Assembly (NCBI GenBank): GCA_945910005.1
Contig: OX246747.1
Span: 15,508,746-15,572,745, forward strand
From: Isoperla grammatica
Lineage: Eukaryota; Arthropoda; Insecta; Plecoptera; Perlodidae
Length of the DNA: 64,000 nt
Reading direction: 5' to 3'
The notes below the pieces were generated by a model. It was not told where the DNA came from and searched no databases. It saw only the letters and a list, made by a program, of their open reading frames with translations. Shown here in pieces: positions 31,090 to 41,671 of the stretch. A program made the translations under genes and the position numbers. Every line of letters begins with the position of its first letter. Positions within the stretch are counted from its first letter, which is position 1.

Positions 31090-32236
31090 TTACTGATTCA
31101 AACTGAAGGATGATCTCCTTAAAGGTAAAGTGGCAGCCAGGTGGCGGCACAAATGATTCCGTACGACACCTATGTCGTAATGATCTCGATCTCGAGCTCT
31201 CTCTGGCAGTAGCTGAGGAAACATTAATTCTGCCTCTTGGACTAACTCCAGCCATTGTTCTACAAAAGGCTCTTTACCGTTTTCTACATAGTTGTGTAGA
31301 GCGCAACACGCAGCCACCACTTGTGGCACAAACCTGTAGTCAACGTCGATTCTTTTTAAAAGGCAACGCCAGCGAGCTTTCAAGCGCCCAAATGCAATTT
31401 CTACGTTAATTCTAAATGAGCTAAGGTATACATTGAAAGATTCTTGCTCAGGTGTAAGTCGGCCAGTGTAACCTTTCACAAGCCAAGGAAGCAGAGGATA
31501 TGCCGCATCTCCCAAGATCATCATGGGGACATTAACTCCGTCTATGATGCGTGGCGCTTTCGGCCACATGGTGTCTGCATGCACGTATATGTTAGATTCA
31601 TCTAACACACGTGCATCGTGCGCTGAACCCGGCAATATACAGCTGATGTCTCGGAAGCGATACCGGTAATCAACTACACCTTGAAGAACTACCGATGGCC
31701 ATCCCTTTCGGTTGATGAAGTCACGGTATCCTTCTGTTGGTGGTAGAATTGGAATGTGACTTCCATCAATTGACAAGAATGCCTGAGGAAATTTGGAGCT
31801 CTGTTCTACAAGATATGCTATCTCTCGAGCCTCCACTTCATTGGGCATTGACAATACATTCGGTATAAGAATGGTGTTAATTGCTTTGACTACAGCATAA
31901 ACTGGTTTTTGAACAGTGCTTTTAGCAACACCAAACTGATTAGATACAAGTCTGTACTCGCCACATGATGCCAACTTGTATAAGGTAATGGCCACCTTCT
32001 TCCTAGTTTCTAAGGGCAATTGTAATGAAACAGGGGAGGCAGACAGTGCAGGTAGACAGTGCAGGTTCCAGATCCACACAAAGTCTTTCGAAGGAATCAC
32101 GTCTCATACGAAAGTTAGCAATCCACTCGTCGTCATTAAACTGGAGCTGAACGACACGGTCCCACCAGTCGGAACTTCGGACTCTGTTCCTGCCTCGTTC
32201 TTGTATTCCGTTCTTGTGTTCCCTATTAGGGAACAT
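31090..32236 (-). pseudogene. Harbinger (HARBI1-like) transposase, frameshifted by a 13 bp duplication
   Basis: The long minus frame (32100-31090) holds the DDE nuclease of the PIF/Harbinger family. A helix-turn-helix-like stretch (EYRLVSNQFGVAKSTVQ) is followed by AFLSIDGSHIPI (first D), INRKGWPSVVLQGVVD, GSAHDARVL, ILGDAAYPL (second D) and NVEIAFGRLKARWRCL (E). The upstream part (SSDWWDRVVQLQFNDDEW, RMRRDSFERLCVDLEPAL) is in another frame. AGACAGTGCAGGT occurs twice in tandem at 32041-32066, and dropping one copy joins the two frames exactly. A likely N-terminal piece lies at 34023-33835. Catalytic residues are all present, so this copy was inactivated recently, or the duplication is polymorphic. 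Confidence 0.85.
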
Positions 32237-32359
32237 GCATACGATTTTTTTTAGTGTAACAAGTACTTAGTTTTATAGTCTGGTGTCCAACAATTGCATT
32301 TGCAAAAGTTTTTTTTTTTTAACTATTATTGAACGGGTCTAATAATGAATTGAATATCA

Positions 32360-32684
32360 CATTTATTTGAATTTCCTCTTGCCGCGAAGAAACGCGCGCT
32401 GATTGGTCGGCGGCCTCTGTGACGCAGTATGATGGTTTGGCCTGCGAGCGCGCGACTGCTACAGCTGTGTTTCAGTGCACGATGAGCGATCATTCACGCC
32501 CAACGTCGTGTTGTTATCAGTAGCTCGTATTGCATGAACTAAAATGACAGACGGAGGCTTTACAAAGGCCAACAGCACAAATTTACCGCAGATAGATGAT
32601 TTTATGATGGCGAATTTCTTCGCGGGAAATGGTCAGTTCAGATCAGATTTGTTAATTATTTATCTCCGAAGTCCAAACCAAATC
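32360..32684 (+). CDS. Candidate CpG-rich promoter and short first exon
   Basis: A CpG-rich stretch with an ATTGG (inverted CCAAT) box at about 32401 precedes a 46-codon frame from ATG at 32544. It begins MTDGGFTKANSTNLPQIDDF and continues MMANFFAGNG. The pattern recalls N-termini of invertebrate SWIM-zinc-finger proteins linked to YqaJ nucleases, but I see no further exons and the donor is unclear. A poly-C run of about 19 bases lies at 32744-32762. Confidence 0.3.
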
Positions 32685-33357
32685 CCATCATGATTGATTT
32701 TGTTATACTAAATAATATGTAAAATATGTACATAGTAATACGCCCCCCCCCCCCCCCCCCCCGAAATTCTATGTCGTATTGAGTGGCATTTCGAAAGGGA
32801 GATTTCGTGACGATATCGAGCTGGTTTAGTAGTCCCAACACATCTTAAATGATCCCTTGACCTTGTACTCCCTCACAGCTGCAAAGAAGACACTTAAAGT
32901 CTTGTTGATACTCAAGAGCTTGGATGAATGAGGGTCATGGACACTTCCCCCTCCCCCCTCCCTACAGATGCCCACCCAAAACATTGTGAACGTAAACAAT
33001 ACTTAGTTTATGGATCAAGCAGATGTTAGATCACATTTTTTATTTATTCCTCTTTATTTATTTAAAACTTGAATTACAGTTGCTAACCCTGTGACGAATT
33101 AAATAACCTCTAACCCACCACTACACGCTTAAACGTTTATCCTTCCAATCCCTAGACTGAGTTCATTATCTAATTTAAAATAAAATAAAAAATTAACTAT
33201 GCGATGTTGATATCGGTTTTCAAATAATTATTGCGATCTGTAATTTATTGTTGGCATCTGGTGTTGGCATGTCAGTCAGCAAGTCCTGTTATACATTAGT
33301 TGCAAAACTAGGTGACAATATGCATATATAAACTATTCTAATGAAGTTGTAACTCAC

Positions 33358-33567
33358 ATTGAAATGATCTTGGCAGCAAAACAACATCTATGTCATTGAT
33401 ATAGGGTTCTTACTGACATCTCGTCTCGCTGCTTCCAACCACTGTCTTCGTCGTTTATTGTTTTTTGGCACACACACAAATATCTTCTCTGGAGTCTTTA
33501 CACTTGTGTTAGTACACATGGGTACTATGCACCACTTATAAGCGCCAGAAGATGTTTTAGTCTCCAT
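33358..33567 (-). pseudogene. THAP-domain first exon with an in-frame stop
   Basis: Starts METKTSSGAYKW and keeps CIVPMC, TPEKIFVCVPKNNKRRRQWL and EAARRD. TAG interrupts before FCCQDHFNV, which completes the C2CH finger in the same frame. It ends on a GTGAGT donor at the codon equivalent to the 1260-1469 exon. The stop makes it a pseudogene. Confidence 0.65.
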
Positions 33568-33834
33568 AGTGCACAATGTTCGATGAGCGGTGTGGGCGAA
33601 CGCGTTCAGTCGACTGCGCGACACCGGCAGACTACTATCATGTAACGTCACTAGCGATTCATCATGGCGGCGGCCGTTTTTTCGCGCCAAAAAAGTGTAC
33701 GCTACTAAAACTATTATTTTGAGGGGATAGAATGACTCGATTTTTAAATTGTAAAGACATAATATCAGTTGATATCGTGTACAGATTTTAAAATCACATT
33801 AGAAAGTTAAGTGCAAGTTCCCTATTAACGGTAA

Positions 33835-34023
33835 CAGTGCGGGGTTCATAGTTGCCCATATGTTGTTCATGTCATTGCGATACTGAGCTGCGAGGTGAAC
33901 GATGCGTGCCCTGAACACTCTGCGACGACGCATTACCGCTGCCCTACGATCACCTTCAGCCAAAATCAGAGCGACATGCATGACGGCAGCACAGTTAGTT
34001 ACAAATATATCGTTACGCTCCAT
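33835..34023 (-). pseudogene. Likely N-terminal piece of the Harbinger transposase
   Basis: The frame starts MERNDIFVTNCAAVMHVALI and runs to RRAAVMRRRRVFRARIV. A short hydrophobic N-terminus followed by an Arg cluster fits HARBI1-type N-termini. It is cut by the P-type end at 33833. The rest of the transposase resumes at 32222 on the same strand. Confidence 0.4.
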
Positions 34024-34024
34024 T

Positions 34025-34670
34025 TTCAGAATGTTATTTGTTGTTAGGTCTACGTTTCAGGAGGTTGGATCGAGGTTAGGAACGAGTAGGTGCTGAAAAA
34101 AAAAACTCAGTTGTAAAGGCTTACTAACTACAATCTAGTAATTGCCTATTGTTTATATATGTAGATCTAGGACTAGGCCTGCATATTTCTTGCTTACCGG
34201 AGGACTAGCCAAATTGACCAAGTAGTAAACGTGATCGATCAAGATCAAAATAACCCCAGAATAGAATGTGAGGTCGGCCTAAGCCTATTGGTGGTTGTTC
34301 GAGGAGGTTGGATCGAGGTTAGGAACGAGTAGGGGCTGAAAAAAGAACACATTTGTATAGGCCTACTAAAGACAATCTGATAATTGCCTTTGTATACAAA
34401 TGTAGATCTAGAACTACATATTTCATGCTTACCTAGACTAGCCTAGCCTAGGCTAGTTGACCAAGTAGGCCTAGTAAACGTAGCCACACCACTGGCCTTG
34501 CATACGTTTAGGGTTAGGGCCTAGACCTAGCCGCTACAGTATTTCGTCCACAGATGAATAATAATTTCCGTAAATAATATTATTTGTAGCTACGATTGAG
34601 GTTAGGAACAAGTAGGATGGCTGAAAAATGACACATATGTAGATTATAATAAATATAATCTAATGAAATA
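34025..34670. repeat. Three diverged copies of a 100 bp segment
   Basis: TCGAGGTTAGGAACGAGTAG plus GCTGAAAAAA and a following block with AGGCxTACTAA recur at about 34065, 34305 and 34590. Each reads on the minus strand as a pyrimidine tract plus CAG, like repeated 3' splice sites. AGGCCTA-rich DNA lies between them. Confidence 0.6.
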
Positions 34671-34977
34671 ATATATAGCGTACAATACAATCCAAGTTAA
34701 CGTCTCACGAAATGACACCTCAACAAAACAAAACAACAAGCACGCGTTGTCTCCCAGCTGTTGTCAAATCAGATGTCAATGTCAACCATATAAAAAAGGC
34801 GGTGTCGTTCGAGAGACCACTCAAAAGGCGGTGAAGATTTCCAAAATGGCTGGCGTTTTAGAAATGACAAACTGTTTTACCAATACCGTTTTTGAATCTG
34901 TTGATATACAGTGATTTGTTTAAATCGTTTTTGGGCAAAACCGGTTTGCTAAACCGTTTTATATCTCTGATGATATA

Positions 34978-35242
34978 CGTAGTCTATGTCTCCTCCCACT
35001 TGGCCCTGCCCTCCCTTGCTGGACTCCCATACGACGACCCACGCGACGTACAATGGATCTGATTCGGATGTGGATTTGTTTTTCATCATCATCTTTCCCA
35101 TCTTCATTATCACCCGCTCATCGTCTCGATTAGCCATAGTTGCACAAATATGAGACTTTAAGCCCCATTAATCAATCAATCTCGATTAGCCTCGTTGCAA
35201 AAATATGAGACGTTAAGCCCAAATATCAATCAATCAATAAAT
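34978..35242 (+). mobile_element. SINE 3' part with two successive tails
   Basis: A type-1 3' half (from CTCCTCCCACTTGGCCCTGC) ends GACTTTAAGCCCCATTAATCAATCAATC. It is followed at once by a type-2 tail (TCGATTAGCCTCGTTGC … AAGCCCAAATATC). The same tail order occurs at 18.3 and 44.1 kb. Confidence 0.8.
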
Positions 35243-35299
35243 ACACATTGATCTCGTTTATGCATGAGAAAATCACTCGAACCGGCCCTGTCTACATAC

Positions 35300-35943
35300 T
35301 CACTTCCTGCCTACAATCTTTTCTGCCAAGAACCCCAAGCAAGCTGACAGGCCCCATGGCTTCAGTGCCTTAGCCCCCGATCCACTGGGGAGGCTCTTGT
35401 TCCTTCTGACAAGTTTATCCCTTATCGCCTTAAACCTGGCAGAACAATATTTCACGTCACGATCTGAAAATACCCAACACGAAAATATGAACTGAGTGTA
35501 CGTTTTTAAATTCACAACTAATCAAATATCTCCTTGCTTTCAGTTCTATCACTGATTAGAATCGTAATTAAATAGATAGGCCTAGGCATGTATAGGTTCA
35601 AATCAAATCAAATCAAAAATCCATTTTATTCTCATATCTTAAATATGTACATAAGTAAGTGTATACACAACATAAAATGGTAGCATAGATAAAGGTACTA
35701 ATCGTATACACTTTTAAATAGGAAATGTGTATATATTAGGTAGGCCTTAGGCCTAGGCCAAGCTAGGGCTAGAGAATGGTTTTGCTTACCTCCTGCGCCG
35801 ATGCTGCTGCATATTTTAGTCCATGCAAGAGCACGGACATCGCTGTTTTTGTAACCCGGGTTACTAGCGTCCCAGATAGAGGGCTCTTTTTCGACAGCAA
35901 AAACTAGCTCGTAATCCAAATTACCTTCTAGACTGTCAGCCAT
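35300..35943 (-). CDS. MADF-domain protein, 105 residues, two exons, apparently intact
   Basis: Exon 1 (35943-35790) starts ATG and encodes MADSLEGNLDYELVFAVEKE, then PSIWDASNPGYKNSDVRALA and WTKICSSIGAG. It ends on a GTAAGC donor. Exon 2 (35463-35300) follows a TTTTCAG acceptor in phase, encoding DRDVKYCSARFKAIRDKLVR, then KPWGLSACLGFLAEKIVGRK, then a stop. L-x-x-x-V-x-x-x-P-x-x-W-D near the start, W-x-x-I in the middle, then V-x-x-R-F/W-K-x-x-RD-x-x-VR and W-x-x-x-x-x-L-x-FL are the MADF (Adf-1 type) pattern of DNA-binding proteins. A CpG-rich stretch with an ATTGG box lies upstream (about 36050-36140) and may be its promoter. No breaks are visible. A partial duplicate is at 8.2-8.5 kb. It may be a host regulator or a transposon accessory gene. 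Confidence 0.75.
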
Positions 35944-36217
35944 ATTGTTATTTGTTTGAATACAACATGACAAGAGCACTGCCACTTGGTTGTACGTAAA
36001 TGCTAGCGTGAATGGCAATCAATCGAGGTGGCCGTGGGGAGACGCGACGCGAGAAAACATAAACTTGAACCATGTCTGGCGCGAAGGTTTGCGCGTGAAA
36101 CTCGGCCGCTGATTGGAGCTCGCGCCCTCGCTTCGATCGCAACGCGTAGCTGTTAACCCACCATAAGGGTCCAGAGCACGTTCACTGTATGTGTGGGTAT
36201 GTGGTACATAGGCCTAC

Positions 36218-37202
36218 TCACAGCTGTTTTACTATCTTCATACGTTTTTGGTTGCGCGTAGCCCTTGCTCTCCCCGCCATCATTCTGTTGCGCCTTTTGC
36301 AGTAAGTATGCAGCGACATGCGGGTAAATAGCAAGAGGATGGCATGCACTATGTCTTCTTTGTGTGTGGCACAGGCAATCCAACTGAAGTCGACACATCC
36401 CTTGAAAATCTCCTTCAGCTTGCAGCCAACATCTCGCAAGTATGCGAGATCGCTGATATTAGCCTGAAACAGAGCTATTAGGAGTTCCAGGGCAGTTACC
36501 ATATCTCTTGTTGGGTACTGCAGGTGGGCTGCCTGCATATTGTACTCGCGCAGAGAAATAAACATGTGGTCCTCTGTGAGGTCACTTGTTACCAGGGATA
36601 ACTTGCACTCCGTACAAGTCCCCTTGGCCAGCACAAGTTTTGCGATGTATCCGCAGATATACGCCACCGGTTGGCGTCTCAACCCGCAGACCAAGACCTC
36701 CTCGGCCGTAACTGGAAGGTCTCGAAGTCGCAAGTTCGTATCACTGCGGTCGTTTGGTCGCATAACCTTTAAGAAACAGAACAGTTTTAAAAACATTGAA
36801 GGCACATAATGTACGTGTCTCCCACATGTAGGCTTTATTATGTTTCATGTTAGTAGGTAACTTTACCTGAGGTTCAAGAAGGGGAACATCTTTGATCTCC
36901 AATAGCGACATGAGGTTGCTCAGTAGTTGGCCTTCGTCTTCCTCACAGTTTGCACCTCGAGAACATTGGCTGGACAGATTGTTGAGAACACTTGTCTTAA
37001 GTGACCCAACAAACTGTGGACACGTTGGATTTGTGTTTTGGACACCATTTACACGGATTTCCCCAAACAAATTCTCAAGCCCATCCTGGTTGAGCACGCG
37101 CATGTTGAGGTACTTGAAACCAGCTGCTTTCAAGTGTGGCCACAACATTTGCATGCTCTTTATAGATATTATCCAGCCACGAACTGTAGGGGGTTGGAAT
37201 TG
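36218..37202 (-). pseudogene. C-terminal exons of a P-element/THAP9-like transposase
   Basis: Exon A (37202-36867) follows a TTTGTCAG acceptor. It has GWIISIKSMQMLWPHLKAAG, FKYLNMRVLNQDGLENLFGE and NPTCPQFVGSLKTSVLNN, and ends on GTAAAG. Exon B (36766-36218) follows CTTAAAG in phase 0. It has AEEVLVCGLRRQPVAYICGY, CTECKLSL, and ends KIVKQL-stop. LNQDxLENLFG-x-IR and (A)YI-x-GY-x-A are diagnostic of the P-element transposase C-terminal domain. The upstream exons, including THAP and the catalytic core, are missing, and a SINE tail begins at 37312. The reading frames themselves are clean, so these exons decayed little. Confidence 0.8.
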
Positions 37203-37311
37203 CTGACAAAAATATGGTAATTTTATGTAATCGACACCAAACCGAACTAAAAAACTAGGAATAATTTCATCATAACTACATGTCTACGTGTACTTACACG
37301 TCCGGTGTCGA

Positions 37312-37424
37312 TTATGGCTCTATTCCTCATTATCATCTTTCTTATCTTCATTATCACCCGCTCATCGTCTCGATTAGCCATCGTTGCATAAATATGAGAC
37401 GTTAAGCCCCATTAATCAATCAAT
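37312..37424 (+). mobile_element. SINE 3' fragment, type 1
   Basis: From ATGGCTCTATTCCTCATTATC to GACGTTAAGCCCCATTAATCAATCAATC. Truncated at its 5' end and abutting a LINE. Confidence 0.8.
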
Positions 37425-37660
37425 CAAAACCAGTACGGTTTCAGGCACGGATGAGCACGGATGATGCAATATATCAATTAACGAGCCACTTGTGTAGTAG
37501 TCTTGATAGAAACAAGAAGGTATTGGCCGTCTTTTTAGATCTGGCCAAGGCCTTTGATACTGTTGATCACAAGATATTGATTCAAAAACTAGAGACATTG
37601 GGTATTCGGGGGTTGCCTCTTGATTTGTTTCGAAGTTACCTTGCGGGTCGAGAACAAATG

Positions 37661-38790
37661 TTTTTTTTTTTAATTTATTGGGTTTAAGGGCGCTTCAACC
37701 AGTTAGGTCATTTTGCGCCACCAAGATGGTGTTTTGCAAGCTAAGTAATTAAGGAAATATGAAAGTAGTAATTATGTTTTAATTTTATATGAATTTATAT
37801 TATTTTATATTTATAATTGGTTGTAATGAATTTTTAAAATTGTTGGAAAAACTGTGTGCGTACAAGAAATTTCAAAAGTTAATCACAATTCTCGAATGAT
37901 AAAAGTTCTTCATACAACGGGGAAAGCTTTAATTGTGTGTTCAACTCATCATGTTTGGTACATTCTGACAATATGTGACGTACAGTCAGAGTAACGTCAC
38001 AAGTGTCACATTTTGGGACAAAATTTTCTCTAGTGAGGAGATAGCCATGACCCCATGAGTCAAACGAGTGTGGCCAATGCGAACCCGTGCCAACACAACC
38101 TCTTCCCGGCGAGAAAGACGGGAAGTTGGAGGCCGGACTTTATTGATTAATTTAGGCATCACACTGTGCAAAGTTGCACTTGGTCCCAAGCAGCTTGTTG
38201 TTTATCTAAAATGACTTGTTTGAACGAACTCTTGACATCTGGAACATGGACGATATAGAAGTCAACATGGCGATGTTGACAGGCTGCCTTTGCAGCCTGA
38301 TCGGCCAATTCGTTTCCTTCGATTCCCACGTGTCCAGGTAGCCAGCAAAATTCGATAGTATAATTCCTCGAATTGAGTTTCTCCAGATAAAACTGAATGT
38401 CTTGGACCAAGTGATGGACGGAATACATGACACAAATTGCTTGAAGTCCACTCATGCTATCCGAACAAATTTAAAACTTACCCTTTGGAGAACGTGATAT
38501 ATATTTCAGAGCTTCGCGAATGGCGACCAACTCTGCGGTGAAAACTGAACACATGTCGTGTTACCTGAATTGTTCAGTTAAGGCGGAGCAATAAAAGCTA
38601 CATCCTACCTTGTTGTCAATTTTGGAGCCATCTGTGAACACCAAAGTAAACCCACGGTGTTCATGGCAAATTTCCAGAAAGTGAATTTTGAATTTTAAAT
38701 CCGAAGTAGAAAATTTATCAAAACGACAAAGATCAAATCTCATAACCGGTTCCGGTATAATCCAAGGTGGATAAGTACCAAAAACCGAGT
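37661..38790 (-). pseudogene. I-like LINE 3' fragment (RNase H domain) inserted in the LINE
   Basis: Minus strand: HRGFTLVFTDGSKIDNKVGC starts the RNase H, then FCWLPGHVGIEGNELADQAA, then RREEVVLARVRIGHTRLTHG and a Cys-containing tail. It ends in CCCTTAAACCCAATAAATTA plus poly-A at 37661. It interrupts the host LINE between its REQ codons and GVPQG segment. Several frame breaks are present. Confidence 0.8.
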
Positions 38791-39050
38791 TGAAAAGATA
38801 TGGTTAAAATTGAAAACACTTTGAGTGTACCAAACATAATTAAATATGGAGTTCCACAAGGAACCGTACTGGGGCCGATCTTCTTTTTGTTATATATAAA
38901 TGATATGTGTGATATTAAAATTATCGGGAAGATTTTAACTTATGCTGATGATACGGCCTTGATTTTTACAAGTGAAAACTGGCACTAAGTGTTTATGCAT
39001 GCAAATCTGGAGTTAAAAATTATTTATGAGTGGTTACAAGATAATCTGCT

Positions 39051-39358
39051 AAGATTGATAGATATTTGGGCTTAACGTCTCATATTTTTGCAACGAGGCT
39101 AATCGTGACAATGAGTGGGTGATAGATGAAGATGAAATAGGGGTCTGTTTGGAGGAAAGAGGCAAGTGGCAGGATAGAGAAAGAGGGAGGAAAAGGGAGT
39201 GGGGATGATGTGGACTGCATTTCGTCTGACTTTTCCTCCTCGACCTGTCCGGCTAGGGTGGCCCTACCAGAAGCATACGCTTCCGCCGGCATTGCTCCAG
39301 GAATCATCGAAGCACTCAAACCTGCCCACCACGACAAGGTAGCAGCCCCTGGGCAGGT
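39051..39358 (-). mobile_element. SINE-like element, ribozyme head, type 2, minus strand
   Basis: The head at the right end reads (minus) CCTGCCCAGGGGCTGC and GGGCAGG. The tail at the left is GACGTTAAGCCCAAATATC. It is inserted in the LINE between RT and thumb segments. Confidence 0.9.
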
Positions 39359-40926
39359 AATTAAATGAAAGTAAAACTATTTATATGCCTTTTACTATTG
39401 ATTCGAAAACACTCCCTGACCGTAAATTTTTAAAACTGCATGTATCAAATTGTTCAGGTGAAAGTACATGCCAGTGTTATGAAATTGAAGCAAAAGAAAA
39501 TGCAAAATATTTGGGAATTGTGTTAGATAAGCACCTAAGATGGAATGAGCAAGTTGCTGCCTTAGTAAAAAGAATTCGAAATATCCTGTATGTTTTTTAT
39601 AGATTGAGGGAATGTGTAAAATAGGAAGGTAATGATGACTGTTTATAGAGCTTTGTGGCAACATATCTTACAATATGGTATCATTGGCTGGGGCGGAGCT
39701 AGCATATCATACCTTAAACCATTGATATCTATGCAAAAATTATTACTAAAAATAATTTTAAACAAACATATACAATTTTCTTCCGACTTGACATTCCAAA
39801 TGACAAACGTGTTAGATATTAGGCAAATATATGTAAAATCTACTTTGATACATACCTTCAAAATTTTTTTATTTTATCAATCTTCAACTTATTTAGATGC
39901 ATCTCCGCCTCATAAAACTAGGAGTGCGTTATTGGGCGCAACATATAACTTAACTGCACCCCGTTCATATAAGTTAATGGGGGCAGCGGCATGTCGACTA
40001 CCTAGGACCAAAAATATTTTATGAAATTCCGTTTGAAATAAAGAGTGCCACGAGTTTATTTGTATTTAAAAAAAAGGTCAATGATTGGTTACTTGTGCGT
40101 GATTTAAATAGGATAAATTTACATTTTTGAATTAATTTTATAAAGCTATCCAGTTTTGTTTTGCATCTTAACTTATTTGTATTCATTTTCTTTGCTAATA
40201 ATATGTTTTTTGTGTGCTATATTTGTGTTCCTTATAAAAACTATTTTTCATTATTTATCGTTCCTATTTGTAACTACAAATATAATGTATTATTAGTATT
40301 AGTTTTGTTTTGCTTTTATTATGCTATTTGTTTTTGTTATGATATTATTGTGATGCATTATGATATTATGAGTTTTGTTTGCGTCTTAACTTATTTGTAT
40401 TCATTTTCTTTGCTAATAATATCTTTTTTGTGTGCTATACTTACGTTCCTAATTGAAACAATTTTTTTTATTATCGTTCCTATTTGTAACTACAATTATA
40501 ATGTATCATTAGTATTAGTTTAATTTTGCTTTATTATGATTATTTTCTTTCCACTGACTGTCTGTTATATATACATATTTATTTTACATTGTCAGCTCGA
40601 CCACAAGGATTCCGTTCTGTACGCGAGCTTCCCATAACAAGGTTTTCAGTTTTTGTATGCATATATTATATTTTGTTTTCTTATGTTTCATTAATGTTTA
40701 TTGTTTGTATGGTGGAAGTGTGTTTGATTTGGGAATAAAATGATCTAAAAATTGAAATTGAATTGAATTGAATTGACTCGTCGAAAATTCCACGAGTTCA
40801 GTTTCTTGAGCATGTCGCCCCAGAATGGAATATGAGACGACTTCTCTGAGAGACATGTTCGCAGAACCTTCCCGCTTTCTGGGTATCGTGTGGTTCCGTT
40901 GAAACTGTCAAACAGTTGGTCAGGAC

Positions 40927-40995
40927 AGCTATGCCGGCGGAAGCGTATGCTTCTGGTAAGGCCACCCTAGCCGGACTGGTCAAGGAGGAAATGAG
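40927..40995 (+). mobile_element. Internal SINE fragment
   Basis: Only GCTATGCCGGCGGAAGCGTA through the GTCAAGGAGGAAATGAG part survives, with neither head nor tail. Confidence 0.7.
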
Positions 40996-41671
40996 TGGAA
41001 AGAAATACCTCCTTATTAAGCTCTTGAATTACAATGTGGTACAACACAATATTGAACAATTTTTATTCAATTTTTACCAAAGTTTTGACGGAAACGTAGT
41101 GTGGGATAGTGCTCCGTCACAAACAATCGTCCCACAGTTCAGCCATCTTGGAACACACCCACCGAGTGATGACGTCAAGGGGGAGGAGTTAGACTACTCG
41201 CCCAATCTTCTCTATGTATGATTTGCGACTTGTAGGTCTAATAATGCTTATTTCTTTTAATGGTTGAGTAAAGCTTTGCCGGGCGGCAGGGAATCATTGT
41301 TGGGCGGGCCGCAGGGTCTGGGGAGAACACTGTGTATAGGCTAGTTACTGTTAGAATTCTTGAATCTTTGAAAGCCTGTCTACATGTCTCCCTTGGTCCT
41401 AATTGTGCAATATAACGTAAGACTTATAGCTCTTTTTGCCGACCAAAAACCATTCCTACATTTGACGCCTTACCCCAAAACAATATTCCATAATTTACTA
41501 ATGAGTGGATATTTGCAAAGTACACTATTCTTAGAGTGGCCAGATCGCACTGTTAATCATAAAACATGCTGAGCTCAGGCGTTTAGATAGACCTCCAATA
41601 TGGTTTGACCATTTCAATTTGAAATCCATTGTCAGGCCTAGAAATTTAGCATGATCTATTATTGGTATGTC

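Larger units (their letters stand above)
32222..33836 (-). mobile_element. P-type element flanked by AGGGAAC terminal repeats, inside the Harbinger gene
   Basis: The left end is TATTAGGGAACATGCATACG (32223 onward) and the right end, read inward, TTAATAGGGAACTTGCA (from 33833). The interior carries a THAP exon on the minus strand. Coding pieces of the Harbinger transposase lie on both outer sides, which suggests insertion into that gene. A target duplication could not be defined, and the interior also holds a plus-strand candidate exon, so the exact limits are uncertain. Confidence 0.45.
37425..40780 (+). pseudogene. CR1/Jockey-like LINE with two nested insertions
   Basis: Segments in order on the plus strand. 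37425-37660: QYGFRHG and VLAVFLDLAKAFDTVDHKIL, GIRGLPLDLFRSYLAGREQ (RT motifs 2-3, first Asp). 38793-39050: KYGVPQGTVLGPIFFLLYIN and TYADDTALIF (YADD catalytic box). 39370-40024: AKYLGIVLDKHLRWNEQV and YRALWQHILQYGIIGWGG (thumb). The 3' tail ends near 40780 in (GAATT)n. The gaps are filled by a minus-strand I-like LINE piece (37661-38790) and a minus-strand SINE (39051-39358). There is no RNase H. The frame is interrupted, so it is inactive. Confidence 0.85.

Noticed and set aside
40161..40523. 120-codon hydrophobic ORF (many F, I, Y)
   Set aside because: It is T-rich 3' untranslated DNA of the LINE with an internal duplication. The hydrophobicity follows from base composition.
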